NCBI RefSeq assembly: GCF_025947225.1
Contig: NZ_CP110005.1
Coordinates: forward strand, 1,240,001-1,304,000
Source of the DNA: Flavobacterium sp. N2270
Lineage (GTDB): Bacteria > Bacteroidota > Bacteroidia > Flavobacteriales > Flavobacteriaceae
Reading direction: 5' to 3'
DNA: 64,000 bases
Under the pieces are notes generated by a model. The model searched no databases and had not been told where the DNA came from. It saw nothing but the letters and a program-made list of their open reading frames with translations. The position numbers were made by a program, and so were the translations under genes. Of this stretch, positions 44,454 through 53,836 are shown one piece after another. Every line of letters begins with the position of its first letter. The first letter of the stretch is position 1.

Positions 44454-46529
44454 ATGAAATATAACTACATTTTAATATTGTTTCTTGTTTTGTCAACAAA
44501 AGCAATAAGCCAACACATCTCTTTAGATGACGATTTTAAAAAAGACAACCGTAATTTAACTTTCGATAAAGAAGATTTTAAAATTTATTTCGATAAAGAA
44601 GGAATGATTTTAGAAAATAAGCACAAAGAAAATACAAAATGGACACTAATTAATACAGACAGCGATTATGATGAAATTGATTTTGATATAGAAGCATCAG
44701 TCACATTAATAAAATCGAAGTCAGATGAAGCTGGATATGGATTAGTTTGGGCTTGCTATAAAGACAATTCAAATTATCATGTGGTTAATTTAAATGCAAA
44801 TAAACAAAATAAATTATATTGGTATTACAATGAAAAATTCACATATGATTTAAAGTGGACCGAAAACAAAAACATTAAGAACAAAAAAGAAAATAAAATT
44901 AAAGTAAGCAGAAGGGCTCAGTTTGTTTACATATACATCAACGATGAATTAGTGGTAAAATCAGACAATGTGTCTTATTACGGAAGTAAATTCGGTTTTA
45001 TTGTAGATGCAGGAACTACAATGAAGGTTACAAAATTAAAAATTACCGAGTATCCACTTTCAATTGATGTTGTAGAAACATTTGATCCAAATATGAAAAT
45101 GGAAAAATTGCCAGTAAGCATTTCTTCAACAGAATTTGAAGAAACAAATCCAATAATATCTGCCGACGGTAAAACGATATACATTACAAGAAAAGATTGT
45201 AAATTCAATATTGATAGCGAAAATGATGATATTTGGTTTGCTACAAAAGACAATCAAGGCAAATGGTCTGATTTAAAGAATATGGGACGACCTTTAAATA
45301 ATAAAGGGAATAATTTTGTGATTTCAAGTTCACCAGATAATAATACATTGTTGGTAGGAAATAAATACGCTGCTGATGGAATTAATACTAACGGTAGTGG
45401 TGTTTCAATTTCAAGCAAAACGATAGACGGTTGGGAAATTCCTAAAGCTCTTGAAATTAAAGATTACATTAATAAGAGCAAGTATGTGGGGTATTTTTTA
45501 TCAAGCGACAACAAGCATTTATTAATGGCAGTTGAAAGAGATGAAGGTTTAGGTTTAAGTGATTTCTTTGTGAGTTTTATTGAAGACAATGGTACTTGGT
45601 CTAAACCAGTTCATATGGGAAATCAAATAAATACTAAAGAAGATGAAGCTAATCCGTTTTTAGCTGCAGATGGTAAAACAATGTATTTTTCTTCAAATGG
45701 TCATCCAGGTTATGGAGGGTACGATTTATTTGTTTCAAAGCGTTTAGACGATTCATGGACAAATTGGTCAAAACCAAAAAATTTAGGTAAAGTAATCAAT
45801 TCTTCGAGTACAGAGTTGAGTATTTTCTTGTCTGCCAAAGGAGATAAAGCATATGTAGGAAAAAGTTCAGACATTTGGGAAATAAGTAATACTGTTAAAC
45901 AAGATCCTGTTGCTTTAATTAAAGGAAGAGTGTTTGACAACAAAACCAAAAGCATATTATATACTTCTATTTTTTATAACGATTTAAAGTCAAATAAAGA
46001 ACTTGGAAAAGCAATTTCAGACCCATCAACAGGCTCATACAGTATTGTTTTGCCATACGGACAACGTTATAGTTTTATGGCTGAAAAAGAAGGTTATTAT
46101 GCAGTAACAGAGAATGTAGATTTATCTAATCTAAATGAGTATAAAGAAATTACAGTTGATTTGTACTTGAATCCTATTGAAAAAGGTCAAACTATTCGTT
46201 TAAATAATATTTTCTTCGATTCTGGTAAATACGATTTGCTTTCTGAATCAAATGCAGAATTAGAAAAATTATTGAAAGTATTAAAAGATAATAAGCAGTT
46301 AACGATTGAAATTGCAGGTCATACAGACGCTGTTGGTGCAGATAATAACAATTTGGTTCTTTCAAATAATAGGGCAAATGCAGTGATGAATTTTCTTATT
46401 TCTAATGGAATTTCTAAAGAAAGATTAACTGCAAAAGGATACGGAGAAACTAAATTTATAACAACAAACGATACGGAAGAAGGGAAACAACAAAACAGAA
46501 GGGTAGAGTTTTTGATTTTAGAAATGTAA
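44454..46529 (+). CDS. PD40 beta-propeller/OmpA family protein
   Basis: The 691-residue protein has a signal peptide ending KAIS-Q. An N-terminal beta-sandwich-like domain (about 25-205) is followed by PD40 (WD40-like) propeller repeats (about 215-480; EETNPIISADGKTIYIT, EANPFLAADGKTMYFSS), a carboxypeptidase-regulatory-like domain (about 488-570, IKGRVFDNKTKSILY) and a C-terminal OmpA domain (IFFDSGKYDLLSE, AGHTDAVGADNNN, QQNRRVEFLI) that binds peptidoglycan. The propeller-CRD-OmpA order is that of T9SS protein PorE, but the N-terminal TPR of PorE is replaced by another domain. Last gene of the site D operon. Confidence 0.9.
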   Translation: MKYNYILILFLVLSTKAISQHISLDDDFKKDNRNLTFDKEDFKIYFDKEGMILENKHKENTKWTLINTDSDYDEIDFDIEASVTLIKSKSDEAGYGLVWACYKDNSNYHVVNLNANKQNKLYWYYNEKFTYDLKWTENKNIKNKKENKIKVSRRAQFVYIYINDELVVKSDNVSYYGSKFGFIVDAGTTMKVTKLKITEYPLSIDVVETFDPNMKMEKLPVSISSTEFEETNPIISADGKTIYITRKDCKFNIDSENDDIWFATKDNQGKWSDLKNMGRPLNNKGNNFVISSSPDNNTLLVGNKYAADGINTNGSGVSISSKTIDGWEIPKALEIKDYINKSKYVGYFLSSDNKHLLMAVERDEGLGLSDFFVSFIEDNGTWSKPVHMGNQINTKEDEANPFLAADGKTMYFSSNGHPGYGGYDLFVSKRLDDSWTNWSKPKNLGKVINSSSTELSIFLSAKGDKAYVGKSSDIWEISNTVKQDPVALIKGRVFDNKTKSILYTSIFYNDLKSNKELGKAISDPSTGSYSIVLPYGQRYSFMAEKEGYYAVTENVDLSNLNEYKEITVDLYLNPIEKGQTIRLNNIFFDSGKYDLLSESNAELEKLLKVLKDNKQLTIEIAGHTDAVGADNNNLVLSNNRANAVMNFLISNGISKERLTAKGYGETKFITTNDTEEGKQQNRRVEFLILEM

Positions 46530-46553
46530 TTCCTTTAAAAATATAAATTTCAA

Positions 46554-46603
46554 AAATAGGGCAATTGCCCTATTTTTTTGTGACCAATAGTAAGGTAATT
46601 TTG
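46554..46603 (+). promoter_or_regulatory. Palindrome-promoter site E
   Basis: Perfect palindrome 46554-46575, perfect to 26 bp with flanks (46552-46577), then exactly 20 nt, then TAATTTTG (46596-46603), a full match to TAnnTTTG. The ATG at 46629 is 25 nt on. It is the clearest of the five sites. Confidence 0.78.
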
Positions 46604-46628
46604 GACAATAACTTTTAAACCTAGAATC

Positions 46629-48083
46629 ATGGATACTAAAAAATTATTTTCGAAATGGGCAATTGCTCTTTTATTATTTGGTTTTGGAATAACTTCAAAC
46701 GCAAATAACCTTCAAATTTCAGGAACAGCAGTTTCTGGTTCAAATATTAGCTTCAATGTAAGCTGGGATAACAGTTGGAATGCTAGTTTAGCCCCATCAA
46801 ATTGGGATGCAGTTTGGATATTTGTAAAATACCAAGATTGTGCAACTCGTCAATGGTATCATGCAGCAATTGCAACAACTGGTAACTCTACAGCTTCACC
46901 ATTACAAGTAGATTTAGTTTCTGATGCTAAAGGAGTTTTTTTAAGAAGAAGTGCTGTAGGTGGAGGAAACATTCCTTCAACAGCTGTAACTTTAGCCTTA
47001 AATATTCCAGCAGGAACGTATAACTATAAAGTATATGGTGTAGAGATGGTACATATTCCTCAAGGAGATTTCCAAGTTGGAGATGGTACTAGTGTTGCAA
47101 CATATAATAGTATTACAATTAATGCAGCTGCTCAGTCTAGTGGATTATCTACTGCAACTCTTGGTGGTTCTTCTGCAGCTGTACCTGCTACTTTTCCTAT
47201 GGGATATAATGCATTTTACTCTATGAAATATGAAATGACACAAGAGCAATATGTAGAGTTTTTAAATACATTAACATACGATCAACAAAAAGAAAGAACA
47301 GGTATAGACCCAATTTCAGCTGCTGGAACTGGTGCTTTTACAACTGGAGGTGCTTATAGAAATGGAATTGAAATACTAACACCAGGTAATAATAATACAT
47401 TACCAGCAGTTTTTGTTTGTGATGCAACAAATAATTCTGTAAACGATACAAACGATGGGCAAAATGTAGCTATGAACTGGATTTCTTGGGCAGACTTAAC
47501 TGCTTATTTAGATTGGGCAGCATTACGACCAATGACTGAAATGGAATTTGAAAAAATTTGCCGTGGACCACTTCCTAGAGTAGCAGGAGAATACCCATGG
47601 GGAACAACAGATTTTAATTCTTATCATTCAGGTCTAGTTACTAATCCATTACAAGCTAACGAAACAATAACTACTGTGGTAAACGGTAGAAATATTTATT
47701 CGAATAGTGCGGTAATTGCTGGAACAAATTATGGGCCATCTAGAGTAGGTATATTTGCAACAGGTTCTACTGGTAGAGCATCTTCAGGAGCATCTTACTA
47801 TGGTGTTATGGAAATGTCAGGAAATGTTTGGGAAAGAGTTGTAAATACTAGTAACGCAAGTGGTGTAGCTTTTACAGGAGCTTTAGGAGACGGTACTTTA
47901 ACCTTATTAGGAGATGCAGATGTAGCAAACTGGCCAAATCCAGCAACTGCAATAGGTGCAGGTTCTAGAGGTAATGGATATTATAATACTAATGCAAATG
48001 CTTCGAGAACTTCAGACAGAACAAGTATTTCTTCAGCACCATCATCTAGAACTTACACGGTAGGTGGTAGAGGTGTTCGTTAA
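46629..48083 (+). CDS. Secreted formylglycine-generating-enzyme-like (SUMF1) protein
   Basis: The 484-residue protein has a signal peptide (ALLLFGFGITSNA-N). A beta-sandwich N-terminal region (about 28-135) is followed by an FGE/SUMF1 domain: VEMVHIPQGDFQVGDGTS, YEMTQEQYVEFLNTL, RPMTEMEFEKICRGP, EYPWGTT, and GVMEMSGNVWERV, ending in VGGRGVR. Catalytic cysteines of true formylglycine enzymes are not evident in the C-terminal core, so a structural or binding role like GldK is more likely than catalysis. It lies 64 nt before the repeat protein and is probably co-expressed with it. Confidence 0.85.
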   Translation: MDTKKLFSKWAIALLLFGFGITSNANNLQISGTAVSGSNISFNVSWDNSWNASLAPSNWDAVWIFVKYQDCATRQWYHAAIATTGNSTASPLQVDLVSDAKGVFLRRSAVGGGNIPSTAVTLALNIPAGTYNYKVYGVEMVHIPQGDFQVGDGTSVATYNSITINAAAQSSGLSTATLGGSSAAVPATFPMGYNAFYSMKYEMTQEQYVEFLNTLTYDQQKERTGIDPISAAGTGAFTTGGAYRNGIEILTPGNNNTLPAVFVCDATNNSVNDTNDGQNVAMNWISWADLTAYLDWAALRPMTEMEFEKICRGPLPRVAGEYPWGTTDFNSYHSGLVTNPLQANETITTVVNGRNIYSNSAVIAGTNYGPSRVGIFATGSTGRASSGASYYGVMEMSGNVWERVVNTSNASGVAFTGALGDGTLTLLGDADVANWPNPATAIGAGSRGNGYYNTNANASRTSDRTSISSAPSSRTYTVGGRGVR

Positions 48084-48098
48084 TCGTTTATTTGATGC

Positions 48099-48118
48099 AA
48101 AACATAATTATATGTTTT
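48099..48118. other. Small hairpin between the SUMF1-like gene and the repeat-protein gene
   Basis: Inverted repeat AAAACATA-ATTA-TATGTTTT. There is no T-run after it, so it is a weak terminator at best. It may tune read-through into the next gene. Confidence 0.35.
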
Positions 48119-48147
48119 AAACTTTTATTAATTAAAATCAAATAACG

Positions 48148-50937
48148 ATGAAAACAACAAAAATAAATAAAGTTGTATTCATACTGTTACTATTGTTAAA
48201 TGGGTTTATATATGCTCAATATAATGGAGGCGATGCCGATGGACAAGCCTTTGAGAGTTTAAATAATACCAGTTGTTCCCTACCCGATCAGTTTTATGCC
48301 TATAATGGCGGTAGCGGAAGTTTAACAACATCAAATGGTCTAAGTAATACGACATGTAGTATACCAGATCAGTTTTATGCCTATAATGGTGGTAATGCTG
48401 ACGGTGCTGCAAGTGAGACAATAAATGCAGTAGCTTGTGGAAATCCAGATAATTTTTACGCCTATTTTGGTGGTAATGCTGATGGTGCTGCAAGTGAAAC
48501 AATAAATGCAATTACGTGCGGATATCCAGATCAGTTTTACGCTTATTTTGGCGGAAATGCTGATGGATTTTCAGTAAGTGGTATAGATGCTATTTCTTGT
48601 CCAGAGCCTGCGCAATTTTATGCCTACTTTGGAGGTGATGCAGATGGGTTTAGTGCAGAAACAGTTGATCAGGTTACTTGTGCAATTCCTCCTCAGTTTT
48701 ACGCTTATTTTGGCGGAATAGACGATGGTTTTTCTGTTGGAAACACAGCACCTGTTTGTCCTACTGATCCACCAGTTGCAGATTTTACTGCTTCGGCAAC
48801 AACAATTTGTGTAGGAGAATCTATCACATTTACCGATACTTCAACAAACTTGCCGTTTGTATGGAGCTGGACATTTACTGGAGGAACACCTAGTAGTTCA
48901 ACTGATCAAAATCCTGTAATTACATATAATACAGCAGGAACTTATGAAGTTGAATTAGTTGCAACTAATTTTAACGGTAGTGATACCGAAACTAAAACAG
49001 CTTTTATAACGGTTAGTGCTTATCCAACAATTACTGGAACAACTCCTGCTGCACGATGTGATGCTGGAACAGTAACTTTACAGGCAACGGCAAGTACAGG
49101 AACTATTAGTTGGTTTGCAAATGCTACTGGAGGAACTGCTTTAGGAACTGGAACTAGTTTTACAACTCCAAGTTTAAGCACAACTACAACATATTATGTA
49201 GAAGTCGCTAATAATGGATGTATCTCTGGAAGAACAGCAGTAATTGCAACTATAAACACTACTCCTACTATTTCAGGAACTACTCCAGCAAGTAGGTGTG
49301 GAAGTGGAACGGTAACTTTACAAGCAACAGCTAGTGCAGGAACCATTCAATGGTTTACGGCTTCTACAGGTGGAACAGTATTGTTTACTGGGGCAAATTA
49401 TACAACTCCTAGTTTAACTACTACGACTAGTTATTATGTTCAAGTAAGTCAAAACGGATGTACTTCTCCTAGAACAGAAGTTATTGCTACTATTAATGAA
49501 ATTCCAACAATTACAGGTACAACTCCTGCAAGCAGATGTGATTCTGGTACAGTAACATTACAAGCTACGGCAAGTATAGGAACTATTAGTTGGTATACAG
49601 CATCAAGTGGCGGAACAGCATTAGGAACAGGAACGAGTTTTACAACTCCAAGTTTAAGCACAACTACAACTTATTATGTAGAAAGTGCAACTGCAACTTG
49701 TAATTCTACTAGAACAGCGGTTACAGCAACTGTAAATGCAACACCATCTATTACATCAACTACACCAAGTAGTGTTTGTGATGCTGGAACAGTAACATTA
49801 CAAGCTACGGCAAGTACAGGGACTATTAGTTGGTTTGCAAATGCTACCGGTGGAACTGCTTTAGGAACTGGAACAAGTTTTACAACTCCAAGTTTAAGTA
49901 CAACTACAACTTATTATGTAGAAGTTACTAATAATGGATGTACTTCTTCAAGAACAGCAGTAATTGCAACTATAAATACTACTCCTACTATTACAGGAAC
50001 CACACCTGCGAATAGATGCGGAAGTGGAACGGTAACTTTACAAGCAACAGCTAGTGCAGGAACCATTCAATGGTTTGCAGCTTCTACAGGTGGAACAGTA
50101 TTGTTTACGGGAGCAAATTATACAACTCCTAGTTTAGGTACCACAACTAGTTATTATGTTCAAGTAAGTCAGAATGGTTGTACTTCTTCAAGAACAGAAG
50201 TAATTGCTACTATTAATGAAGTACCAACAATTACTAGTACTACACCAAGTAGTGTTTGTAATTCTGGAACGGTAACTTTACAAGCTACGGCAAGTACAGG
50301 AACTATCAGTTGGTATGCAGCAGCTTCTGGCGGAAGTGCATTAGGAACAGGAACGAGTTTTACAACCCCAGTATTAAGTACTTCAACTACATATTATGTA
50401 GAAAGTGCAAATACAACTTGTAATTCTACTAGAACTGCAGTTACTGCAAGTGTTACTAATACAAGTGCGCCTACTGGAAATGCTAATCAGACCTATTGTG
50501 CAGGCGAAACCGTAGCTAATATTTTGGTTTCAGGAACTAATATTATTTGGTACGATGCCTCAACAGGTGGAAATATAGTTTTAGGAACTGATTTAATAGC
50601 AGATGGAATTTACTATGCTTCACAAACCATTAGTGGATGTGAAAGCGCAACTAGATTAGCTATTACGATGAGTACTGGTGGTTGCTTATCTAATGATGAC
50701 TTTGTTCAAGCTTTGATAAGCATGTATCCAAACCCTGTGCAAGATATTTTAAATATTAAATCATCAGTAGCAATTGAAAGAGTTGAAATTCATAACCTAT
50801 TAGGTCAAATTATTTTTAATTCGAAGTATAATAATGAGGAAGTTAGAATAGATTTTTCAAATTATGCAACTGGAACTTATTTAATAAGGGTATTTAATGA
50901 TAACAATCCAAAAACATATAAGATTATTAAAAAATAA
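48148..50937 (+). CDS. T9SS-exported surface protein with PKD and six Ig-like repeats
   Basis: The 929-residue protein has a signal peptide (LLNGFIYA-Q). Then come about six and a half 27-residue repeats ending in PDQFYAY(F/N)GG (residues 25-200), a PKD domain (about 210-290; [22 protein letters not shown]), six 80-residue Ig-like repeats (293-772; [24 protein letters not shown]), another short Ig-like segment, and a C-terminal T9SS type A sorting domain (about 850-929; [34 protein letters not shown]). It should be exported by the T9SS and attached to the cell surface as an adhesin or matrix protein. It lies in the site E unit and is followed by a terminator. Confidence 0.92.
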   Translation: MKTTKINKVVFILLLLLNGFIYAQYNGGDADGQAFESLNNTSCSLPDQFYAYNGGSGSLTTSNGLSNTTCSIPDQFYAYNGGNADGAASETINAVACGNPDNFYAYFGGNADGAASETINAITCGYPDQFYAYFGGNADGFSVSGIDAISCPEPAQFYAYFGGDADGFSAETVDQVTCAIPPQFYAYFGGIDDGFSVGNTAPVCPTDPPVADFTASATTICVGESITFTDTSTNLPFVWSWTFTGGTPSSSTDQNPVITYNTAGTYEVELVATNFNGSDTETKTAFITVSAYPTITGTTPAARCDAGTVTLQATASTGTISWFANATGGTALGTGTSFTTPSLSTTTTYYVEVANNGCISGRTAVIATINTTPTISGTTPASRCGSGTVTLQATASAGTIQWFTASTGGTVLFTGANYTTPSLTTTTSYYVQVSQNGCTSPRTEVIATINEIPTITGTTPASRCDSGTVTLQATASIGTISWYTASSGGTALGTGTSFTTPSLSTTTTYYVESATATCNSTRTAVTATVNATPSITSTTPSSVCDAGTVTLQATASTGTISWFANATGGTALGTGTSFTTPSLSTTTTYYVEVTNNGCTSSRTAVIATINTTPTITGTTPANRCGSGTVTLQATASAGTIQWFAASTGGTVLFTGANYTTPSLGTTTSYYVQVSQNGCTSSRTEVIATINEVPTITSTTPSSVCNSGTVTLQATASTGTISWYAAASGGSALGTGTSFTTPVLSTSTTYYVESANTTCNSTRTAVTASVTNTSAPTGNANQTYCAGETVANILVSGTNIIWYDASTGGNIVLGTDLIADGIYYASQTISGCESATRLAITMSTGGCLSNDDFVQALISMYPNPVQDILNIKSSVAIERVEIHNLLGQIIFNSKYNNEEVRIDFSNYATGTYLIRVFNDNNPKTYKIIKK
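48220..48705 (+). repeat. 81-bp tandem coding repeats (27 residues), six units plus a partial seventh
   Basis: Each unit encodes Y-(N/F)-G-G-x-A-D-G ... C-x-x-P-x-Q-F-Y-A, with one Cys per unit. Units 3 and 4 share [14 protein letters not shown] partial seventh unit follows to about 48760. Confidence 0.75.
49024..50463 (+). repeat. Six 240-bp tandem coding repeats arranged ABC-ABC
   Basis: Units start at 49024, 49264, 49504, 49744, 49984 and 50224, exactly 240 bp apart. Units 1 and 4, 2 and 5, and 3 and 6 are closest to each other (for example [13 protein letters not shown] only in 2 and 5; [10 protein letters not shown] only in 3 and 6), so a 720-bp block was duplicated. Confidence 0.85.
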
Positions 50938-50956
50938 TGTTTGACATAGTATGTTT

Positions 50957-50983
50957 TTAAACCACCTTCGGGTGGTTTTTTTG
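50957..50983 (+). terminator. Intrinsic terminator of the site E unit
   Basis: Stem AAACCACC / GGTGGTTT (50959-50966, 50971-50978) with a TTCG tetraloop and a T-run. Confidence 0.9.
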
Positions 50984-51044
50984 TTATCTATTTTTAAAAG
51001 GAGAAATATATGTTTAGTATCTTCGCTGTAAATAAATTGTTTAA

Positions 51045-51674
51045 ATGAATTTTTTTAATAACATTTCTGAGATAAGAAAATGGATAGTTATAATCCTAAT
51101 TGGTTTAGTATTCTTCTTTGGATATAGATATTTTACTTCCAATAAAAATAGCTCAAGTATAGAGTATGATACACTTCTAATTCAACAAGAAATCAAAAAT
51201 GTTGGAAAATTAGTTGTAACGGAAGGTCATTTTGCTGAAGTAATGACTTATAAAGATAAAAGAGAGACATATATTCCTGGGCTTTCATTTGATAAAAAAG
51301 CAATTGTGATTATCAATGCAGATGTTACTGTAGGTTTTGATTTAAGCTTAGTTCAATATGATGTAGATGAAGAAAAGAAAACAGTTACTATATTAAGTAT
51401 TCCAAAAGAAGAAATTAAAATTAGTCCAGACATTAAGTATTATGACATAGAATCTAGCAGTTTTAATGAATTCTCTCCTTCAGATTATAATAAAATTAGT
51501 AAAATAGCAAAGATAAATTTAACTAAGAAAATTGAAAAATCATCTTTAAAATCAAATGCAAAAAATAGATTGATGTCGGAATTATCAAAAATGCTTATAG
51601 TAACTAATACTTTAGGTTGGACATTAATATATAATGGCGAAACTATAAATGATAAAAATAAATTTAAATTATAA
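51045..51674 (+). CDS. DUF4230 family protein
   Basis: The 209-residue protein has an N-terminal membrane anchor (about 13-30, WIVIILIGLVFFFGYRYF). The extracytoplasmic or cytoplasmic domain is of the DUF4230 type (LVVTEGHFAEVMTYKD, AIVIINADVTVGFDLS, TILSIPKEEIKISP). The fold resembles SPFH-like or immunoglobulin-like small domains; the function is unknown. A -7-like TATCTTCG (51018-51025) lies 19 nt upstream. It is monocistronic. Confidence 0.8.
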   Translation: MNFFNNISEIRKWIVIILIGLVFFFGYRYFTSNKNSSSIEYDTLLIQQEIKNVGKLVVTEGHFAEVMTYKDKRETYIPGLSFDKKAIVIINADVTVGFDLSLVQYDVDEEKKTVTILSIPKEEIKISPDIKYYDIESSSFNEFSPSDYNKISKIAKINLTKKIEKSSLKSNAKNRLMSELSKMLIVTNTLGWTLIYNGETINDKNKFKL

Positions 51675-51704
51675 AAAAAGCCCTGCACATGCAGGGCTTT
51701 TTTT
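51673..51704. terminator. Bidirectional terminator between DUF4230 and rhodanese genes
   Basis: Stem AAAAAAGCCCTGC / GCAGGGCTTTTTT with ACAT loop (51687-51690). It overlaps the end of both genes. Confidence 0.9.
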
Positions 51705-52011
51705 ATAATTTATTTTGTAAGCTTGTCCAGCCACCACCGTTTACACAGTCAATTCCATTTTGTTTTAGAATTGAAGTAGCTTGAGCACTTCTCATACCAG
51801 AACGGCAACAAGCAATTACAGGCTTGTTCCATTTTTTAATTTCTGAGATTTTACCATTTAAAACTTGTAATGCAATGTTTTTAGAGCCTTTTATATGACC
51901 TTCTTTGTATTCTTCTGTAGTTCTAACGTCTAAAATAATAGCTCCCTTTTGAACATATTCTTGAATATCATTTGCTTTGTTCCCAAAACCTAATAAATCT
52001 AAAATTCCCAT
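51703..52011 (-). CDS. Single-domain rhodanese-like protein
   Basis: The 102-residue protein is one rhodanese domain. The active-site loop CRSGMRS begins with Cys69 (Cys68 precedes it), and the usual DVRTTEEYKEGHIKGSKNI (19 residues) substrate-side motif is near residue 28. It would carry a persulfide and act as a sulfurtransferase in the cytoplasm; no signal peptide is present. Its partner is unknown. Confidence 0.9.
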   Translation of the reverse strand: MGILDLLGFGNKANDIQEYVQKGAIILDVRTTEEYKEGHIKGSKNIALQVLNGKISEIKKWNKPVIACCRSGMRSAQATSILKQNGIDCVNGGGWTSLQNKL

Positions 52012-52028
52012 GATGTTTTAATTTTTAA

Positions 52029-52055
52029 CAAAGATAAAGCGATGTAAGGTTTCAA
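52029..52055 (-). promoter_or_regulatory. Promoter of the rhodanese gene
   Basis: Minus strand TTG (52053-52055), 16 nt, TATCTTTG (52029-52036). The ATG is 17 nt on. The spacing is at the short edge. Confidence 0.5.
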
Positions 52056-52073
52056 TTAGTAACAAAAGTTACA

Positions 52074-53831
52074 CTAAACTTTTTCAGCTTCTAAAATTAA
52101 CTCTAAACCATTGGTAATGAGTTTTTTAACCTCTGGTCTGCTGGATTTTAAATTATTTAAATGAGCAATAACATCATCTAATAAAGAATTGTTATTGGCT
52201 TTTTTACATAATTCAGCAATTTCTACTGATAGCAACCAATCATTTGGATGATTTACTTTTACTTTATCAAAAATGGAGTTTAATGTTAAATTTGAAATTT
52301 TATTCTCTCTTATTTCCCTAACCGTTTTATATAAACCTTCTAGTTCATTTCTTGCATCAGAAAAATTAGGTTTAATTGTAGTTGATGAAGGTACATGAGT
52401 TATTAAATCAAAACTATTAACATCGGCTGGTCCAGAATAAGCAGAAATTACTTCTTTACCAACAGCCATATCATAAATTCCCCATTCTGGAGCAAATAAT
52501 ACAGTTTCTCCTTGGGTAACGGTACAATTTTTAAATTTGATTAATAAAATTTTTCCATGTAAATTTCTTGTTCCAGTTACAATTTCTCCACTTACTTTTA
52601 TATTACCTTCAAATTCTAGTGTAACTACTCTTTCTTCATAAATATTGTATGCTTCCAAGTCTCTAGGACTCATGTCTTCTATTGCAATATTTATTCCTTT
52701 TAATTTTCCAATTGGAGAGCCAAAACCTTCAGCATGATATTCTGTACCGTGACTTACTAATTCTTTTTCTCTGTAAGCTAATGCAGTTTTGCCTGTAGTT
52801 TGAACATATACTGGTTTTCCTTCAAATTCAATAACATTTGTAAAGTTACCTGATATTTGTAGGCCTGTGCTTAATTCTATTGTTCCTAGACTTTTAGAGT
52901 CGACTAATTTTTTAACAGCTGATAAACCTCCCTTTCTAATAGCCATTTTATTTGCAAACTCTTCAAGAACAGAGCTTAAGTGAGCAAAGTTAGAGGTAAC
53001 ATATAGTTGTGGTTGAGGTTTAGTAATGTCAAAACTTTGTTGTGCAGCTGAAATGTCATAAGGTAATTTTTTTACATTGTCAGTCATGCACCATTCGCTT
53101 TCTCCAATTGAAGAAAGTAACCCAGCACCATAAATTTTAGGGTTTTCAACTGTACCTATTAAACCATATTCTACGGTCCACCAATGAAGATTTCTTATTT
53201 GAGCCATTTCAGATAATTCTCCCATATTATTTTGAAGAAATTCAACTTGAGCTTCTGCTTTGTCAATTTCTTCTTGTGGAGTTCCTTCGGCTTCTTTTAA
53301 AATGGATAATAATCGAATGGCTTCATACATTTCATAATCATGTGATGACGAAATGGCTTTACATCCAATTTCTCCAAATCTTCGCAAATATTCAGCATAT
53401 TCAGGATTGGCAATAATAGGAGCGTGACCAGCACCTTCATGAATGATATCTGGAGCGGGAGTATATTCTATGTGTTCTAATTGACGAATATCGGAAGCTA
53501 TAACTAAAACATTATAGGCTTGAAATTCCATAAATGCATTAGGCGGAATAAAACCGTCTACGGCTACTGCTGCCCAACCAATTTCTTTTAGAATTCGATT
53601 CATTCCATACATATTAGGAATGTTATCAATCTCTAATCCGGTTTTTTGCAATCCTTCTAAATAAGAACTATGTGCAACTTTTGAAAGATAATCTACATTT
53701 TTACGCATTACATATCGCCAAACTGCTTGATTAATAGGTGTGTAATCGCTATAATCTTGCGGCTTAATAAACTGTTTTAGGTGACTAGGAAGTCTTTCTA
53801 TTAATGGATTGCTTTCAATTGCAGAATTCAT
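52074..53831 (-). CDS. Biopterin-dependent aromatic amino acid hydroxylase (phenylalanine 4-monooxygenase type)
   Basis: The 585-residue protein has an N-terminal hydroxylase domain with the iron facial triad His131, His136 (PDIIHEGAGHAP) and Glu221 (WWTVEYGL). It converts phenylalanine to tyrosine with tetrahydropterin and O2. The C-terminal extension of about 250 residues, beyond the classical bacterial enzyme of about 300, is the long form found in Flavobacteria; I see no known domain in it. It is cytoplasmic and monocistronic. Confidence 0.9.
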   Translation of the reverse strand: MNSAIESNPLIERLPSHLKQFIKPQDYSDYTPINQAVWRYVMRKNVDYLSKVAHSSYLEGLQKTGLEIDNIPNMYGMNRILKEIGWAAVAVDGFIPPNAFMEFQAYNVLVIASDIRQLEHIEYTPAPDIIHEGAGHAPIIANPEYAEYLRRFGEIGCKAISSSHDYEMYEAIRLLSILKEAEGTPQEEIDKAEAQVEFLQNNMGELSEMAQIRNLHWWTVEYGLIGTVENPKIYGAGLLSSIGESEWCMTDNVKKLPYDISAAQQSFDITKPQPQLYVTSNFAHLSSVLEEFANKMAIRKGGLSAVKKLVDSKSLGTIELSTGLQISGNFTNVIEFEGKPVYVQTTGKTALAYREKELVSHGTEYHAEGFGSPIGKLKGINIAIEDMSPRDLEAYNIYEERVVTLEFEGNIKVSGEIVTGTRNLHGKILLIKFKNCTVTQGETVLFAPEWGIYDMAVGKEVISAYSGPADVNSFDLITHVPSSTTIKPNFSDARNELEGLYKTVREIRENKISNLTLNSIFDKVKVNHPNDWLLSVEIAELCKKANNNSLLDDVIAHLNNLKSSRPEVKKLITNGLELILEAEKV

Positions 53832-53836
53832 AGTAT

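Noticed and set aside
34003..46577. Reading the five palindromes simply as intrinsic terminators
   Set aside because: They follow stop codons and sites B and E have T-runs, so some termination is possible. The shared sequence, uncompensated mismatches and constant 20-nt spacing to a -7-like element fit an operator better. Dual use is not excluded.
46629..48083. Active formylglycine-generating enzyme or ergothioneine-type enzyme
   Set aside because: No sulfatase substrate gene is present and the catalytic cysteines are not evident; the fold is used structurally in GldK.
48220..50463. CRISPR-like array
   Set aside because: The repeats are contiguous, in frame and protein-coding, with no unique spacers and no cas genes nearby.
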